A stretch of 64,000 bases of DNA from Niastella sp. OAS944 (GTDB taxonomy: Bacteria > Bacteroidota > Bacteroidia > Chitinophagales > Chitinophagaceae). The notes beneath the pieces were generated by a model, which was not told the origin of the DNA, did no database searches, and worked only from the letters and a program-made list of their open reading frames with translations. Both the position numbers and the translations under genes were made by a program. The stretch is from assembly GCA_024809215.1 (NCBI GenBank), contig JANUBW010000015.1:123908-187907 (forward strand). The letters are read 5' to 3'. This document shows positions 1 to 7,927 of this stretch, piece by piece. Within the stretch, counting starts at the first letter, position 1, and each line of letters begins with the position of its first letter.

Positions 1-100
1 GGTGGCCGAAATCGGGTGAAATAAGGCGAATAGGTAGTTTGTTGTTCTGTTTATAACGATCGAGGAATGATCCAATATTTTGCATGAAGTAAAATTGCTA

Positions 101-136
101 AATTTTATTTGTCTGCGGCTTCAATCAAATAAAATT
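101..136 (-). terminator. AT-rich hairpin, possible terminator
   Basis: An 11-bp perfect inverted repeat (AATTTTATTTG at 101-111, CAAATAAAATT at 126-136) with a 14-nt loop lies just past the stop of the minus-strand DUF4240 gene. It is all A/T-rich, so as a terminator it would be weak. The rest of 1-183 shows no coding signal. Confidence 0.3.
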
Positions 137-183
137 GCTTGAACATATATCCTGCATCCGATGAAGGTAATCTGGTTGCCAGA

Positions 184-750
184 CTACTCCCACATTTTGT
201 CAAACAGTCTTGGACAGATTGTTTTCATGCTTTCTGGGTTATCATCTGACCAGGTAAACTCGAAGTTGGGATAGTATCCTTCTTTCAGTTTAAAGTTATC
301 ATCATCTATAAAGTCATATAATTCTTTTCCGGTCTTTTCTCTGAAGGCCTCCAATGCTACATACCAAAAACTCTCAAATTCGTATTCTTCCAGCTCTAAA
401 TCGGTTTGATCAATTAATGAGTCTGGATTTTCTTTTGCTTTGTAATAGACTTCCTTGCCTCTTGATATCACCCAGTTCCTGAAATATTCAAAACCGTCAT
501 CCGAACAGCCGCCATTCATTATAAATCCGGCACACCACATTTCCGAATTATAAGTGTCGTAAAGAAGTTTATCAGTACGTAGTCTGAATCCAACTATTTC
601 TACAGGCGATAGTTGTTTCAATGCACTAATTAAATACATTTCCTGTTCATCCTGGTCTTCTGAATTCTGTAAACTGTTTCTTATGATTGCCCAATAAAGA
701 TCTTCATTCAGCATTTCTGCTGTTTTTGTCAACATGGTTGAGTTTTCCAT
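184..750 (-). CDS. DUF4240 domain protein
   Basis: A 188-residue acidic, soluble protein with no signal peptide or membrane segment. It carries the hallmark of the DUF4240 family: an N-terminal helix containing YWAII, then around residues 72-100 a glycine/cysteine turn NGGCSDDGFEYFRNW followed by ISRGKEVYYKAKENPDSL, and a later FWYVALEAFREKTGKELYD segment. The family is widespread, usually a single-domain cytoplasmic protein of unknown function, sometimes beside polymorphic-toxin immunity genes; no toxin gene is visible here. The first ATG gives the full domain, so that start is kept. It is transcribed alone, away from the fucosidase remnant. The family call is fairly sure; the function is unknown. 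Confidence 0.75.
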   Translation of the reverse strand: MENSTMLTKTAEMLNEDLYWAIIRNSLQNSEDQDEQEMYLISALKQLSPVEIVGFRLRTDKLLYDTYNSEMWCAGFIMNGGCSDDGFEYFRNWVISRGKEVYYKAKENPDSLIDQTDLELEEYEFESFWYVALEAFREKTGKELYDFIDDDNFKLKEGYYPNFEFTWSDDNPESMKTICPRLFDKMWE

Positions 751-844
751 TTAATAAATTGTGTTGCTTCAGTTGAATTAACACCGCTATTATACACTAC
801 TTTTAGGTCGAAACAAAATTTGACATTTTAGTTTTTGAGCAAGT

Positions 845-1160
845 ATGAAAAAATATTCGCGCCGTTCCATTATCAAGTCGGGCACCATTGCCGCATTTAG
901 TTTCAGTCCCCTCCCTGAAAATACGATCTACATTGGGTGGCAACCTTCGCTTACAGGTGCCTAATGAAATTGCGATGCAGTCATTGCCAACTATAAAGTT
1001 GGCCAGCGGCACTATTCCTAACCCGTTCTTTACTGCCATTGATATGCCGGCACCGTTAATAGTATCTGATTCGCCGCTACAGAAACTGGAGTTGAAGAAG
1101 ACATGGGTGTATGATGTGAATACGAAAAAGGGACAGGTTTATGAGTTTTCGTTTATATAA
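845..1160 (+). pseudogene. Remnant of a GH95-type alpha-L-fucosidase (leader plus extreme C-terminus)
   Basis: An ATG at 845 opens a frame beginning MKKYSRRSIIKSGTIAAF, a twin-arginine-like export signal, which stops at 962-964 after 39 codons. In the next frame, from about 925 to 1160, the peptide LGGNLRLQVPNEIAMQ..IPNPFF..APLIVSD..YDVNTKKGQVYEF resembles the C-terminal beta-sandwich of GH95 fucosidases (LGGNLRLRVPN...NPNPF...YDL.T..G..Y). The simplest reading is that one secreted fucosidase gene lost more than 2 kb of its catalytic middle, joining its start to its end out of frame near 905-927. The family is assigned from memory of conserved C-terminal wording, so it is inference. No function is expected. 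Confidence 0.6.
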
Positions 1161-1172
1161 TTGATAGCACAA

Positions 1173-1205
1173 AAAAAGCCTCCAGTAGCACCGGGAGGCT
1201 TTTTC
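1173..1205. terminator. Bidirectional Rho-independent terminator
   Basis: GCCTCC (1178-1183) pairs with GGAGGC (1194-1199), flanked by A-run and T-run so the stem extends to about 11 bp. It lies between the fucosidase remnant and the convergent secreted protein gene and can serve both strands. Confidence 0.8.
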
Positions 1206-1222
1206 AACTATATTGAGTGTAA

Positions 1223-1735
1223 CTACTTCTTAGCTAACTGATCTTGTACCCATTTCTCCAGTTCGCCTTTGGCTTCAAGTTTAACAAGTTTTTCAACTGA
1301 CTCATCCTTTTTAATGCCATTTCCCTTTTTATAAACTTTTATAACACTACGAACGCCTGCAATACTTCCTTTTACTTCGTCTTTAGAATGGTTATTTTCC
1401 AATGCGTATTTTGTATAGCCGGCCATAAAGAACGAAAGTAATTCCTTGTTTTCCTTTGTAAAGGTTACAACATTTTCATCTAAGGTCAGGTCTACTGTTG
1501 GTGAGTTCATAACCCAGCCTGTGAGCAGTGAAAATTGTTGTTTATGCTTTTCGGCATCCTGGTTTAATGGCGTATTCTCAAGCCAGTTAATTGTTGCCAG
1601 CACATTTGGTTCGCTTTTGAGGTACTGCTTCTTTCCTTTGGGTAAAGACGCTAAAAGCTCAGCATCCTGAGCAAATGAATTTGAGTAAACACTAACCAGT
1701 AAAATTAGGGTAAGAACCTGTTTAAAGGTTTTCAT
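1223..1735 (-). CDS. Secreted/periplasmic protein of unknown function
   Basis: About 170 residues from the preferred ATG at 1735 (MKTFKQVLTLILLV...). A longer frame begins at 1783 but would put 16 extra residues ahead of the signal peptide. The signal peptide ends near SNSFAQD, suggesting cleavage and export to the periplasm. The mature part is helical and lysine-rich, with PNVLATINWLENTPLN and a C-terminal ..GELEKWVQDQLAKK. The body resembles short Bacteroidota proteins with no assigned domain; I do not recognise a family. It is monocistronic, sharing the terminator at 1173-1205. Confidence 0.7.
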   Translation of the reverse strand: MKTFKQVLTLILLVSVYSNSFAQDAELLASLPKGKKQYLKSEPNVLATINWLENTPLNQDAEKHKQQFSLLTGWVMNSPTVDLTLDENVVTFTKENKELLSFFMAGYTKYALENNHSKDEVKGSIAGVRSVIKVYKKGNGIKKDESVEKLVKLEAKGELEKWVQDQLAKK

Positions 1736-1910
1736 CGAGGTGGATTTTTGTTTTATAAAATACATATGGGCATAAAAAAACATATTTTCCGGAAGAAAAG
1801 CGACTGTTTTCTAATAAAAATTTCGTTTTCAGTGTAATCACAAAATGGGGAAAGAAAAAATTACGGTCGGTCGTTGGTAAGCACAAGGTAGAAGAACATA
1901 CTTAGGAGGC

Positions 1911-2189
1911 TCACTTTTTTCGTTTAATCTTACTATCTAGTACATATTGGCTATAGATCAACTTGAGAATTTCCATTGTATCTACTTCTATCAGGGAAGC
2001 AAGTTTTATAACATCCTTGAGAATAAAGCGATCTACATTATTCATCAAATTGGTCATTCTAACGCTGTTAAAGCCTAAATCATGCGCTACCACACTTTTG
2101 GGAATGGTATCGAAGATCTCTATAAAAGTTTTAATGTAGCCGCCGGTAATTAAATTTTTCACAGTAGTATATCTCCTGTCCTTCGCCAT
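1911..2189 (-). CDS. Small helix-turn-helix-like protein
   Basis: 92 residues, all-alpha by composition. The stretch IPKSVVAHDLGFNSVRMTNLMNN resembles the two helices of a Cro/CI-type HTH, and KDVIKLASLIEVDTMEILKLI resembles the closing helices of that fold (sets of LA..L.VD...I..LI are typical of XRE domains). The C-terminus is basic (KIKRKK). It is divergent from another small HTH-like gene at 2376, with a 186-bp gap containing a repeated 8-mer. A DNA-binding regulator is likely, but the match is by pattern only. Confidence 0.6.
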   Translation of the reverse strand: MAKDRRYTTVKNLITGGYIKTFIEIFDTIPKSVVAHDLGFNSVRMTNLMNNVDRFILKDVIKLASLIEVDTMEILKLIYSQYVLDSKIKRKK

Positions 2190-2288
2190 CTTTCAAAGAA
2201 AGGGAGATAACATTGGAAGTTCTGTAGAAAAGTATAATTTGTGACATAAATAAGTGCAAAATATATCATTAAATAGAAGGAATCGTAC

Positions 2289-2319
2289 TATTTTTGTGTC
2301 CGAAACCATACTTGTGTCC
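2289..2319 (+). promoter_or_regulatory. Candidate -7 element and repeated 8-mer between divergent HTH genes
   Basis: TATTTTTG at 2289-2296 fits the Bacteroidota -7 consensus TAnnTTTG and is 80 bp upstream of the start at 2376; no convincing -33 TTTG was found. Overlapping it, TTGTGTCC occurs twice, at 2294-2301 and 2312-2319 (18-bp offset), which could be an operator for one of the two flanking regulators. Confidence 0.35.
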
Positions 2320-2375
2320 TAAGTATGTATTAGAAAGTGTCTTTATTCTTTATCAGTTGTTTAAATTGTTATAGC

Positions 2376-2576
2376 ATGAAACTCAGTCAAATAGCCTTGA
2401 AATCTATAAATACTCCTGCAATCAGAAGGCGTTTAATGGACGCTTTGGGTTGTACAGAATTTACCATAGCCCGGTATATTCAAAAGAACAGTGATAATTT
2501 AACCAAAGCCGCCGCCATGCAAATTATCAGGGAAGTAACGGGTTTGTCAGATATTGAGATCTTAGATATTGGCTAA
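2376..2576 (+). CDS. Small phage-repressor-like HTH protein
   Basis: 66 residues from ATG 2376 (MKLSQIALKS); an upstream in-frame start at 2337 would add an unrelated hydrophobic stretch and is not preferred. The sequence ..IRRRLMDALGCTEFTIARYIQKNSDNLTKAAAMQIIREVTGLSDIEIL reads as a compact four-helix XRE-like fold, with GCTEFTIARYIQ as the turn and recognition helix. Small proteins like this are common in Chitinophagaceae, often near other short regulators. It is followed after 59 bp by another small gene on the same strand. The DNA-binding role is inferred from pattern. Confidence 0.6.
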   Translation: MKLSQIALKSINTPAIRRRLMDALGCTEFTIARYIQKNSDNLTKAAAMQIIREVTGLSDIEILDIG

Positions 2577-2635
2577 AAGCACTTTAGGAAGCCTCCGTGG
2601 CCCCAGCTTTGCATGTGTTACTGGCAAAACATATT

Positions 2636-2875
2636 ATGATTGAAAAACAATCAATAAACGGGAAAGATGTTTGGATAGAAGTGGAACAACAACCTGCTAA
2701 TAGAAGCAATCCCAATATTATACCTACCGAATATTTCTTTGCCAAATACTACCTCGAAGAGTCGCTTGCCGGTTCTGCGGTAATATTTACCGACGAGGAT
2801 GGCAAACCCGTATTATTCGAATCGCCCGTGGCGGCGCTTACCTTTGCCAGGAAGAAATTATCTGCTATAATTTAG
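2636..2875 (+). CDS. Hypothetical 79-residue protein
   Basis: The ATG at 2636 (MIEKQSINGKDVWIEVE) is preferred over an upstream GTG in the same frame because the upstream residues look non-coding. The protein alternates short beta-like segments (GKDVWIEVEQQP, AVIFTDEDGKPVLFESPV) with a helix (AALTFARKKLSAII) and ends there. It has no cysteines, signal peptide or membrane segment. I recognise no family; it may be co-transcribed with the small HTH gene before it. Confidence 0.55.
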   Translation: MIEKQSINGKDVWIEVEQQPANRSNPNIIPTEYFFAKYYLEESLAGSAVIFTDEDGKPVLFESPVAALTFARKKLSAII

Positions 2876-3004
2876 GGTTTGAATAACCTGTTTCCCGCAA
2901 GCAAAGATGTTTGCTTTTACGCTGTTTTCATCATTATCTGATATAGTAAAAATCCCCTGATCTGCATCTGTTTTATTCTGCTGAAAAACAGTTGTTTTGC
3001 ATGT

Positions 3005-4201
3005 ATGCAAACAAATCCCTTCAGCGAATCTGAGATACAGACATTCAGGGCCGAAACTTCCGGAACGGCTGATCGTATTCACTTAAACAATGCCGGCGCT
3101 TCCCTGCCGCCAGATGTTGTGGTGAGTACGATGGTCGATTTTCTTCAGGAAGAAGCTATCTATGGCGGTTATGAAACCGAAGCTAAATATCGTAAACAGT
3201 TAGACTATACGCACCATCTGATTGCGCAACTGATCAATGCAAATGTTGATGAAATAGCCCTGGTAGAAAATGCCAGCGCCGCGTGGGAAATTGCTTTTAA
3301 CGGTTTGCACTTTCAACCGGGTGATGAGGTGATCGTTTCTGAAATGGAATATGTATCTAATGTGCTGGCGTTGTTGAACGCGCAAAAGCTATATGGAATT
3401 GTTATTAAAAAGATAGCCAGTGATGCCTATGGGTTTTTCCCTTTACATGAGCTGGAGATGGCCATCACCAATAAAACAAAATTGATTGCCGTTACCCATG
3501 TTCCGTCCACTGCCGGTAATGTATTGCCCGTTGCTGCAATTGGTGAAATAGCCCGCAAACACAATATTGTTTATTTGTTAGATGCCTGTCAATCGGCCGG
3601 ACAAATTCCCTTAGATGTTGAGGCAATTGGTTGCGATATGTTAGCCGTAACCGGACGAAAGTATTTACGCGGACCGCGTGGCTGCGGTTTTTTGTATGTG
3701 CGTAAACAAATGCTGGAAAGGTTAAGGTTATCGTACTTCGATGGTCGTACCGTTACCAGTATTAATGAACAGGGTTTTATAGTGCGGCCCGATGCACGGC
3801 GTTTTGAATGGTACGAGAAAAATCCCGCCGTTATACTGGGGCTGCAAAAAGCCGTTGAATATGCTTTGAACATTGGTGTAGAACGTATATGGCAGCGGGT
3901 GGAATATTTAGCCGCATTCTTTCGGAAGCAAATGCAGGAAATGCTCAATATTGAAATACACGATATGGGCGATGTACTTTGTGGCATCGTTACTTTTTCT
4001 GTTGTTGACGTGCCTGCAGCTGAAGTAAGGGAAAAACTGGCAGCCAAAAATATTAATGTACATATAGGCAAGGCTCCTTCTACCCTTTACTATATGAACC
4101 GCAGGGGGCTCGATGGCATTGTAAGGGCTTCGGTTCATTATTACAACACAGAAGATGAAATAAAGCTGGTTTGTAAGGAATTACAAGCTATAACCAAATA
4201 A
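3005..4201 (+). CDS. Class V aminotransferase (cysteine desulfurase/isopenicillin N epimerase-like)
   Basis: 398 residues, full length for fold-type I PLP enzymes of this class. Visible features are HLNNAGASLPP near residue 26, HVPSTAGNVLP around 165-175, the cofactor-ring aspartate in YLLDACQSAGQ (D193, Q196) and the Schiff-base lysine in TGRKYLRGPRG (K219). The C-terminal small domain ends with VRASVHYYNTEDEI. It lacks the conserved catalytic-cysteine loop of SufS-type desulfurases in the usual C-terminal position, so a transferase, epimerase or lyase acting on an amino acid is as likely as sulfur mobilisation. The ATG at 3005 is the first good start. The stop is 7 bp before a DinB-fold gene, so the two are probably one operon. 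Confidence 0.85.
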   Translation: MQTNPFSESEIQTFRAETSGTADRIHLNNAGASLPPDVVVSTMVDFLQEEAIYGGYETEAKYRKQLDYTHHLIAQLINANVDEIALVENASAAWEIAFNGLHFQPGDEVIVSEMEYVSNVLALLNAQKLYGIVIKKIASDAYGFFPLHELEMAITNKTKLIAVTHVPSTAGNVLPVAAIGEIARKHNIVYLLDACQSAGQIPLDVEAIGCDMLAVTGRKYLRGPRGCGFLYVRKQMLERLRLSYFDGRTVTSINEQGFIVRPDARRFEWYEKNPAVILGLQKAVEYALNIGVERIWQRVEYLAAFFRKQMQEMLNIEIHDMGDVLCGIVTFSVVDVPAAEVREKLAAKNINVHIGKAPSTLYYMNRRGLDGIVRASVHYYNTEDEIKLVCKELQAITK

Positions 4202-4208
4202 AAATAGT

Positions 4209-4721
4209 ATGAGCGCTTCCAAATGGTTTGAACGAAAGTTCGATTTTAGTTTCGATGTAAATGAATATACCACTATTTACCGGCGCCTGCTGCAGGCGCC
4301 GGAGAGCCTGGAAATTATATTACAGAATAAGTCGAACGATATTCTTTCTTATCAGCCAGATGGTAAATGGTCGGTAAAAGAGCATACCGGCCATCTTTCG
4401 GTGCTGGAACCATTATGGCGTGCACGTATACAGGATATTATAGAGAAAAGGCCTACGCTCACTCCTACCGATCTCAATAACAGTGCAACGAGTGAAGCTG
4501 GCTTTAATAAACTTTCTATAACAGAACTGATACAGCGATTTGCAGTAGAAAGAAGGCAAACATTAGTGCTGCTTGACAGTATAAATATTAGCGGGCATAC
4601 GAATACCAGCTTACACCCCCGAATGCAGCAGCCTATGCGCATAATTGATATTGCCTATTTTACCGCAGAGCATGATGATCATCATATGGGAGTTATCGGG
4701 GAGATTTTAGTGCAAAACTGA
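4209..4721 (+). CDS. DinB-family metal-dependent hydrolase-like protein
   Basis: 170 residues with the DinB/YfiT four-helix-bundle pattern: WSVKEHTGHL with H62 as the first likely metal ligand, and the C-terminal AEHDDHHMGVIGEIL with H155 and H159 as the other two. This triad usually binds Ni or Zn; family members include thiol transferases and maleylpyruvate isomerase-like enzymes. No substrate can be read from the sequence. It begins 7 bp after the class V aminotransferase, so a shared small-molecule pathway is plausible. Its end faces the word array at 4774-5005. Confidence 0.8.
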   Translation: MSASKWFERKFDFSFDVNEYTTIYRRLLQAPESLEIILQNKSNDILSYQPDGKWSVKEHTGHLSVLEPLWRARIQDIIEKRPTLTPTDLNNSATSEAGFNKLSITELIQRFAVERRQTLVLLDSINISGHTNTSLHPRMQQPMRIIDIAYFTAEHDDHHMGVIGEILVQN

Positions 4722-4773
4722 ATTTCAGGCTTTTCGTTTATCTTTTGCGGTGAGCAGCGGTCTTCCTGCCTTG

Positions 4774-5005
4774 TTGTGTGAACCTTGCCTCAAGGTTGTG
4801 TGAACCCTGTGTGATCCATGTGTCAAATGGGGTACTTTACTAAGGGAACACACATGTTTAACACATGGTTGACACATGGATTAAGCCATTCGTCCCGGGT
4901 TTTATGTGTGCTCGTCCCAAATTTACACATGGTTCAAGCATGAATTATACATTTCGTCCCTGCTTTGACACATGCTCGTCCCAGGTTTGACACATGCCCG
5001 TCCCA
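4774..5005. repeat. Non-coding array of short words at 11/22-bp spacing
   Basis: The 443-bp gap between convergent genes (4722-5164) is filled with recurring words. TTGTGTGAACC lies at 4774 and 4796. TGTGTGA/TGTGTCA starts at 4775, 4797, 4808 and 4819 (steps 22, 11, 11). CACATG lies at 4851, 4862 and 4873 (steps 11, 11), then at 4926, 4969 and 4991. CGTCCC lies at 4891, 4913, 4955, 4977 and 4999 (steps 22, 42, 22, 22). CCATGTGTCAA (4816-4826) recurs inverted as TTGACACATGG (4869-4879). There is no ORF and no CRISPR-like constant repeat. The spacing matches one or two turns of the DNA helix. Function unknown. Confidence 0.75.
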
Positions 5006-5164
5006 TTTTTCAAAATACAGTTGATAGTTAATTTATATTTGTGATTCGTACGGAAGGTTCTTTGAAATAGTTGTTAGTTAACACGTTTACAGGTTAACGA
5101 GGTAACAGGAGTTCGTGCTCCCCGATCTCTGAACTCATGGGCGTTCGACCACAGTTGACATAGA

Positions 5165-5683
5165 TCACTGTTTTAATTGCCCAATACCTGCCAGCACGGT
5201 ATTCAATTCCTCGGGTTTATTGGTCCCAATAAGCAGTCTTTCACCGTTGGTAAATTCAAGTTGCAGGCCTTTGCTGCCCGAAATGTTAAATGCTTTCCCA
5301 TGGCCAAATGCTCCAAGCCGTAAGCCCCACCCTCCATATTCTCCTATGGGCGAATATTGCCTCACGTAAGATTTCCTTAGTGCGTTCCAGGGATAATACC
5401 GGTATGAAAAATGAAAGGGATAGAATTGAACATAAATGCCATCTGGCTTTATTTGTGTTTCAAGCCGAATGCTGAGAATAAAAATAGTTAACAGTGCAAC
5501 TGTGCTGGCAGCACAAATAAGTTGTGTATTGGTCATTGGGTCATCGCCAAACGGTTGCCCCCAGCCTATTTGTTTTATAACGCCGGCTACAAACGGTGCG
5601 TTCAGGCATACCAGCAAAAGCCAGATCCACCATTGTCTGAATTGTTGTTTTTCGGAAAATAAAATGTCATTGTCGCTTGCCAT
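5165..5683 (-). CDS. Two-TM membrane protein with a PH-like cytoplasmic domain
   Basis: 172 residues from the ATG at 5683 (MASDNDILF), chosen because GGAG sits 6 nt upstream, whereas the ATG at 5689 would directly abut it. Two membrane segments lie near residues 20-38 (WWIWLLLVCLNAPFVAGVI) and 52-75 (TQLICAASTVALLTIFILSI). The rest, IKPDGIYVQFYPF..YRYYPWNALRKSYVRQYSPIGEYGGWG..NISGSKGLQLEFTNGERLLIGTNKPEEL, is a beta-rich PH-like domain of the kind seen in small bacterial membrane proteins. It is divergent from the heme-oxygenase/phytochrome operon, with a 134-bp shared upstream gap. Function unknown. Confidence 0.7.
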   Translation of the reverse strand: MASDNDILFSEKQQFRQWWIWLLLVCLNAPFVAGVIKQIGWGQPFGDDPMTNTQLICAASTVALLTIFILSIRLETQIKPDGIYVQFYPFHFSYRYYPWNALRKSYVRQYSPIGEYGGWGLRLGAFGHGKAFNISGSKGLQLEFTNGERLLIGTNKPEELNTVLAGIGQLKQ

Positions 5684-5817
5684 GATCATCTCCGGTTTAG
5701 TAGTGCTAAATTCGTGAAATAACAGAGTGTTGTCAAGTATTTCAACAGATCAATGATATATTATAACTTTCAATATCTACGCTCCCACTCTTCATGAAAT
5801 GATGTGTTCCCTTTATC

Positions 5818-6426
5818 TTGCAGAATAAATTAATATTATTGGAACCGCTTACATTTCCCGACCACATAAAGAATTACACAAAGCTCGAACATGCCGCACT
5901 GGAAAAGCATTTGATCGGTATCATCAAAGGAATTCAAACAAAGGATCAGTATCTCCATCTGCTCAGGATGTTCTATGGCTTCTACCAGGCACTTGAAGTT
6001 GAAATGGAACAATATTTGACCCAGCAGCTTATTCCCGATATAAAGCAACGTCGCAAATCTGATGCGCTTTTGCAGGATATAAAAGACCTTGGCGGGAACG
6101 AAATGCAGTTCTCTATGCAAGTAGATACACCAGTTATAAACAACTATGCACGGGCACTGGGTGCGGCATATGTACTGGAAGGATCAACACTCGGCGGCCT
6201 GATCATTGCAAAAATGATAAAAGCGCAATTACCGGACATTCCCGCCGATAAGGGCTTTTTATTTTTTACCTGCTATGGGGAGGACGCACAAAGTATGTGG
6301 AAGAAATTCCGCACTTATCTGCTTGCGCTTACCCACAAAGAAGATCAGGACCTTGCTGCCGAAACTGCCCGGAAAACTTTTTTAACATTTAAAGTATGGA
6401 TCGATAAGTATGAGCCAGTTTTCTAA
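5818..6426 (+). CDS. bphO: Biliverdin-producing heme oxygenase
   Basis: 202 residues, usual length for bacterial heme oxygenases. It opens heme to biliverdin IXa, Fe2+ and CO in the cytoplasm. H25 in NYTKLEHAALEKHL is in the position of the proximal heme ligand, and ARALGAAYVLEGSTLGGLI is the glycine-containing distal helix. The frame begins with TTG at 5818; the only later in-frame ATG (MFYGFYQ) would cut off the heme-binding helix, so TTG or a nearby alternative is the likely start. It overlaps the phytochrome start by 17 bp, so the two are translationally coupled and the biliverdin is presumably the phytochrome chromophore. Confidence 0.9.
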   Translation: MQNKLILLEPLTFPDHIKNYTKLEHAALEKHLIGIIKGIQTKDQYLHLLRMFYGFYQALEVEMEQYLTQQLIPDIKQRRKSDALLQDIKDLGGNEMQFSMQVDTPVINNYARALGAAYVLEGSTLGGLIIAKMIKAQLPDIPADKGFLFFTCYGEDAQSMWKKFRTYLLALTHKEDQDLAAETARKTFLTFKVWIDKYEPVF

Positions 6427-7927
6427 ATACGACTCTGAATTTTGCGGTAACATTCCCATTCACATCATCAATACCATTCAGGATTATGGCATACTACTGG
6501 TGCTTGACCGTAACACGCTTACTATAGAACAGCTTAGCGAGAACGCCGGTGAAATGTTTGTAACACCTTTTAGATCCCTTGCAGGTAAAAATGTGCAGGA
6601 AGTGATTGGCCAACCGGCCTTTAACGAATTACAGGTTTGTGTTGAAAAAGGAAATGGCAAGTATCCTACTGCCTGGGTGTTGAATGGCAAACGCTTTTTC
6701 ACCCTGGTACATGTAACCGACAATATGGTGATCCTTGAAATAGAGAACCAGCCGGCAGAGGGCGCCGAATCTTCTTTTTCTACCCTGTACCAGTCGCTCC
6801 GCGATACGGTAAGCAAAATAGAGACGGCCCACGATATTCATGAAGTATGTACCATTGCTGCCGCTGAATTGAAAAGGATCAGCGGTTTTGATAAAATAAT
6901 GATCTATGCATTCGACAAAGACTGGAATGGTAATGTGATGGCCGAGGCCATGGAGCCCGATATGGGATCTTACCTGGGTTTTACTTTTCCGGCATCGGAT
7001 ATTCCCAAACCGGCGCGCGATATGTACCAGAAGAACCCTTACCGCTTTATTCCCAACCGGGCATTTAAACCAATAAAACTTTACCCGGTTATAAATCCCA
7101 TCTCCTATACATTTCTCGACATGAGCGAATGCAACCTGCGGGGTGTTGCGGCCGTGCATGTGGAATATTTGAAAAATATGAATGTGACCGCCTCCATGTC
7201 GGTAAGGCTTATAAAGGATGGCGCATTGTGGGGGCTTATTGCCTGCCATCATAAAACGGCGCGGCGCATAGACAGCCAGCTTTGTACGGTGCTTGAATTT
7301 CTTTCCACCGTTATTTCTTCCCGTATCAATTTATTGCATCATCAAAAATTCCTCGATCTGAGTGCCCGGCTTAACAGCCTGTATACCCAGCTTATAGAGA
7401 ATATATATCAAAGTAACCATCTTGTTAAAAGCCTGCTGCATGAAAAACCAGATGTAATGGAACTTTTCGGCGCCCAGGGTGTGGTGGTTACTTACAAGGG
7501 TAAAACACATGTTGCCGGCGAAGCGCCAAATGCGTCGGAGCTGGAAGATCTTGTGCTTTGGCTTCACCTGAAACAACTGCGCAAAGTATTTTATACCGAT
7601 TCCCTGTCGGATATATATGACATTGCATCGGAATACCAGCACATTGCCAGTGGCATTCTTGTTATACCTATACAATCGGCACAGGATGAATACATCATTC
7701 TTTTCCGGAAAGAGTTCATTCGCACCACCAGTTGGGGCGGTAATCCGGAAGAGCGTATTTTCTTCGACAAAGACCCCAAGATCTACCATCCGCGCCACTC
7801 GTTCAAATTGTGGCAGCAGCATGTGAAAGGGTTTTCAAAACCCTGGCTGCAGGAAGAGGTGATGGCGGCGGAGAATTTGCGCAGTTTTATTTATGAATTG
7901 ATAAACCCGGAACCATTGGCCAAGTAA
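6410..7927 (+). CDS. bphP: Bacteriophytochrome photosensory core (PAS-GAF-PHY) without output domain
   Basis: 505 residues. C12 in EFCGNIPIHI is the biliverdin-attachment cysteine of bacteriophytochromes, in the N-terminal extension before the PAS domain (about 20-115). The GAF domain (about 130-310) has FPASDIPKPAR with D197, and histidines H250 (AVHVEYLKNM) and H280 (ACHH), each ten residues before the corresponding D207, H260 and H290 of the Deinococcus protein. The PHY domain (about 320-500) holds the tongue motif PRHSF at 461-465. The protein ends there, with no histidine kinase, GGDEF or other effector. The next gene, a kinase, starts at the base after the stop. It should switch between Pr and Pfr and act through that partner. 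Confidence 0.93.
   Translation: MSQFSKYDSEFCGNIPIHIINTIQDYGILLVLDRNTLTIEQLSENAGEMFVTPFRSLAGKNVQEVIGQPAFNELQVCVEKGNGKYPTAWVLNGKRFFTLVHVTDNMVILEIENQPAEGAESSFSTLYQSLRDTVSKIETAHDIHEVCTIAAAELKRISGFDKIMIYAFDKDWNGNVMAEAMEPDMGSYLGFTFPASDIPKPARDMYQKNPYRFIPNRAFKPIKLYPVINPISYTFLDMSECNLRGVAAVHVEYLKNMNVTASMSVRLIKDGALWGLIACHHKTARRIDSQLCTVLEFLSTVISSRINLLHHQKFLDLSARLNSLYTQLIENIYQSNHLVKSLLHEKPDVMELFGAQGVVVTYKGKTHVAGEAPNASELEDLVLWLHLKQLRKVFYTDSLSDIYDIASEYQHIASGILVIPIQSAQDEYIILFRKEFIRTTSWGGNPEERIFFDKDPKIYHPRHSFKLWQQHVKGFSKPWLQEEVMAAENLRSFIYELINPEPLAK

Noticed and set aside
888..1160. The C-terminal fucosidase frame as a real 90-residue gene
   Set aside because: The start is an internal TTG, the peptide only covers the end of a large enzyme, and an export leader lies in another frame directly upstream.
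5818..5835. ATG-first start search for the heme oxygenase
   Set aside because: The first in-frame ATG would delete the proximal-histidine helix, so a TTG start is required.
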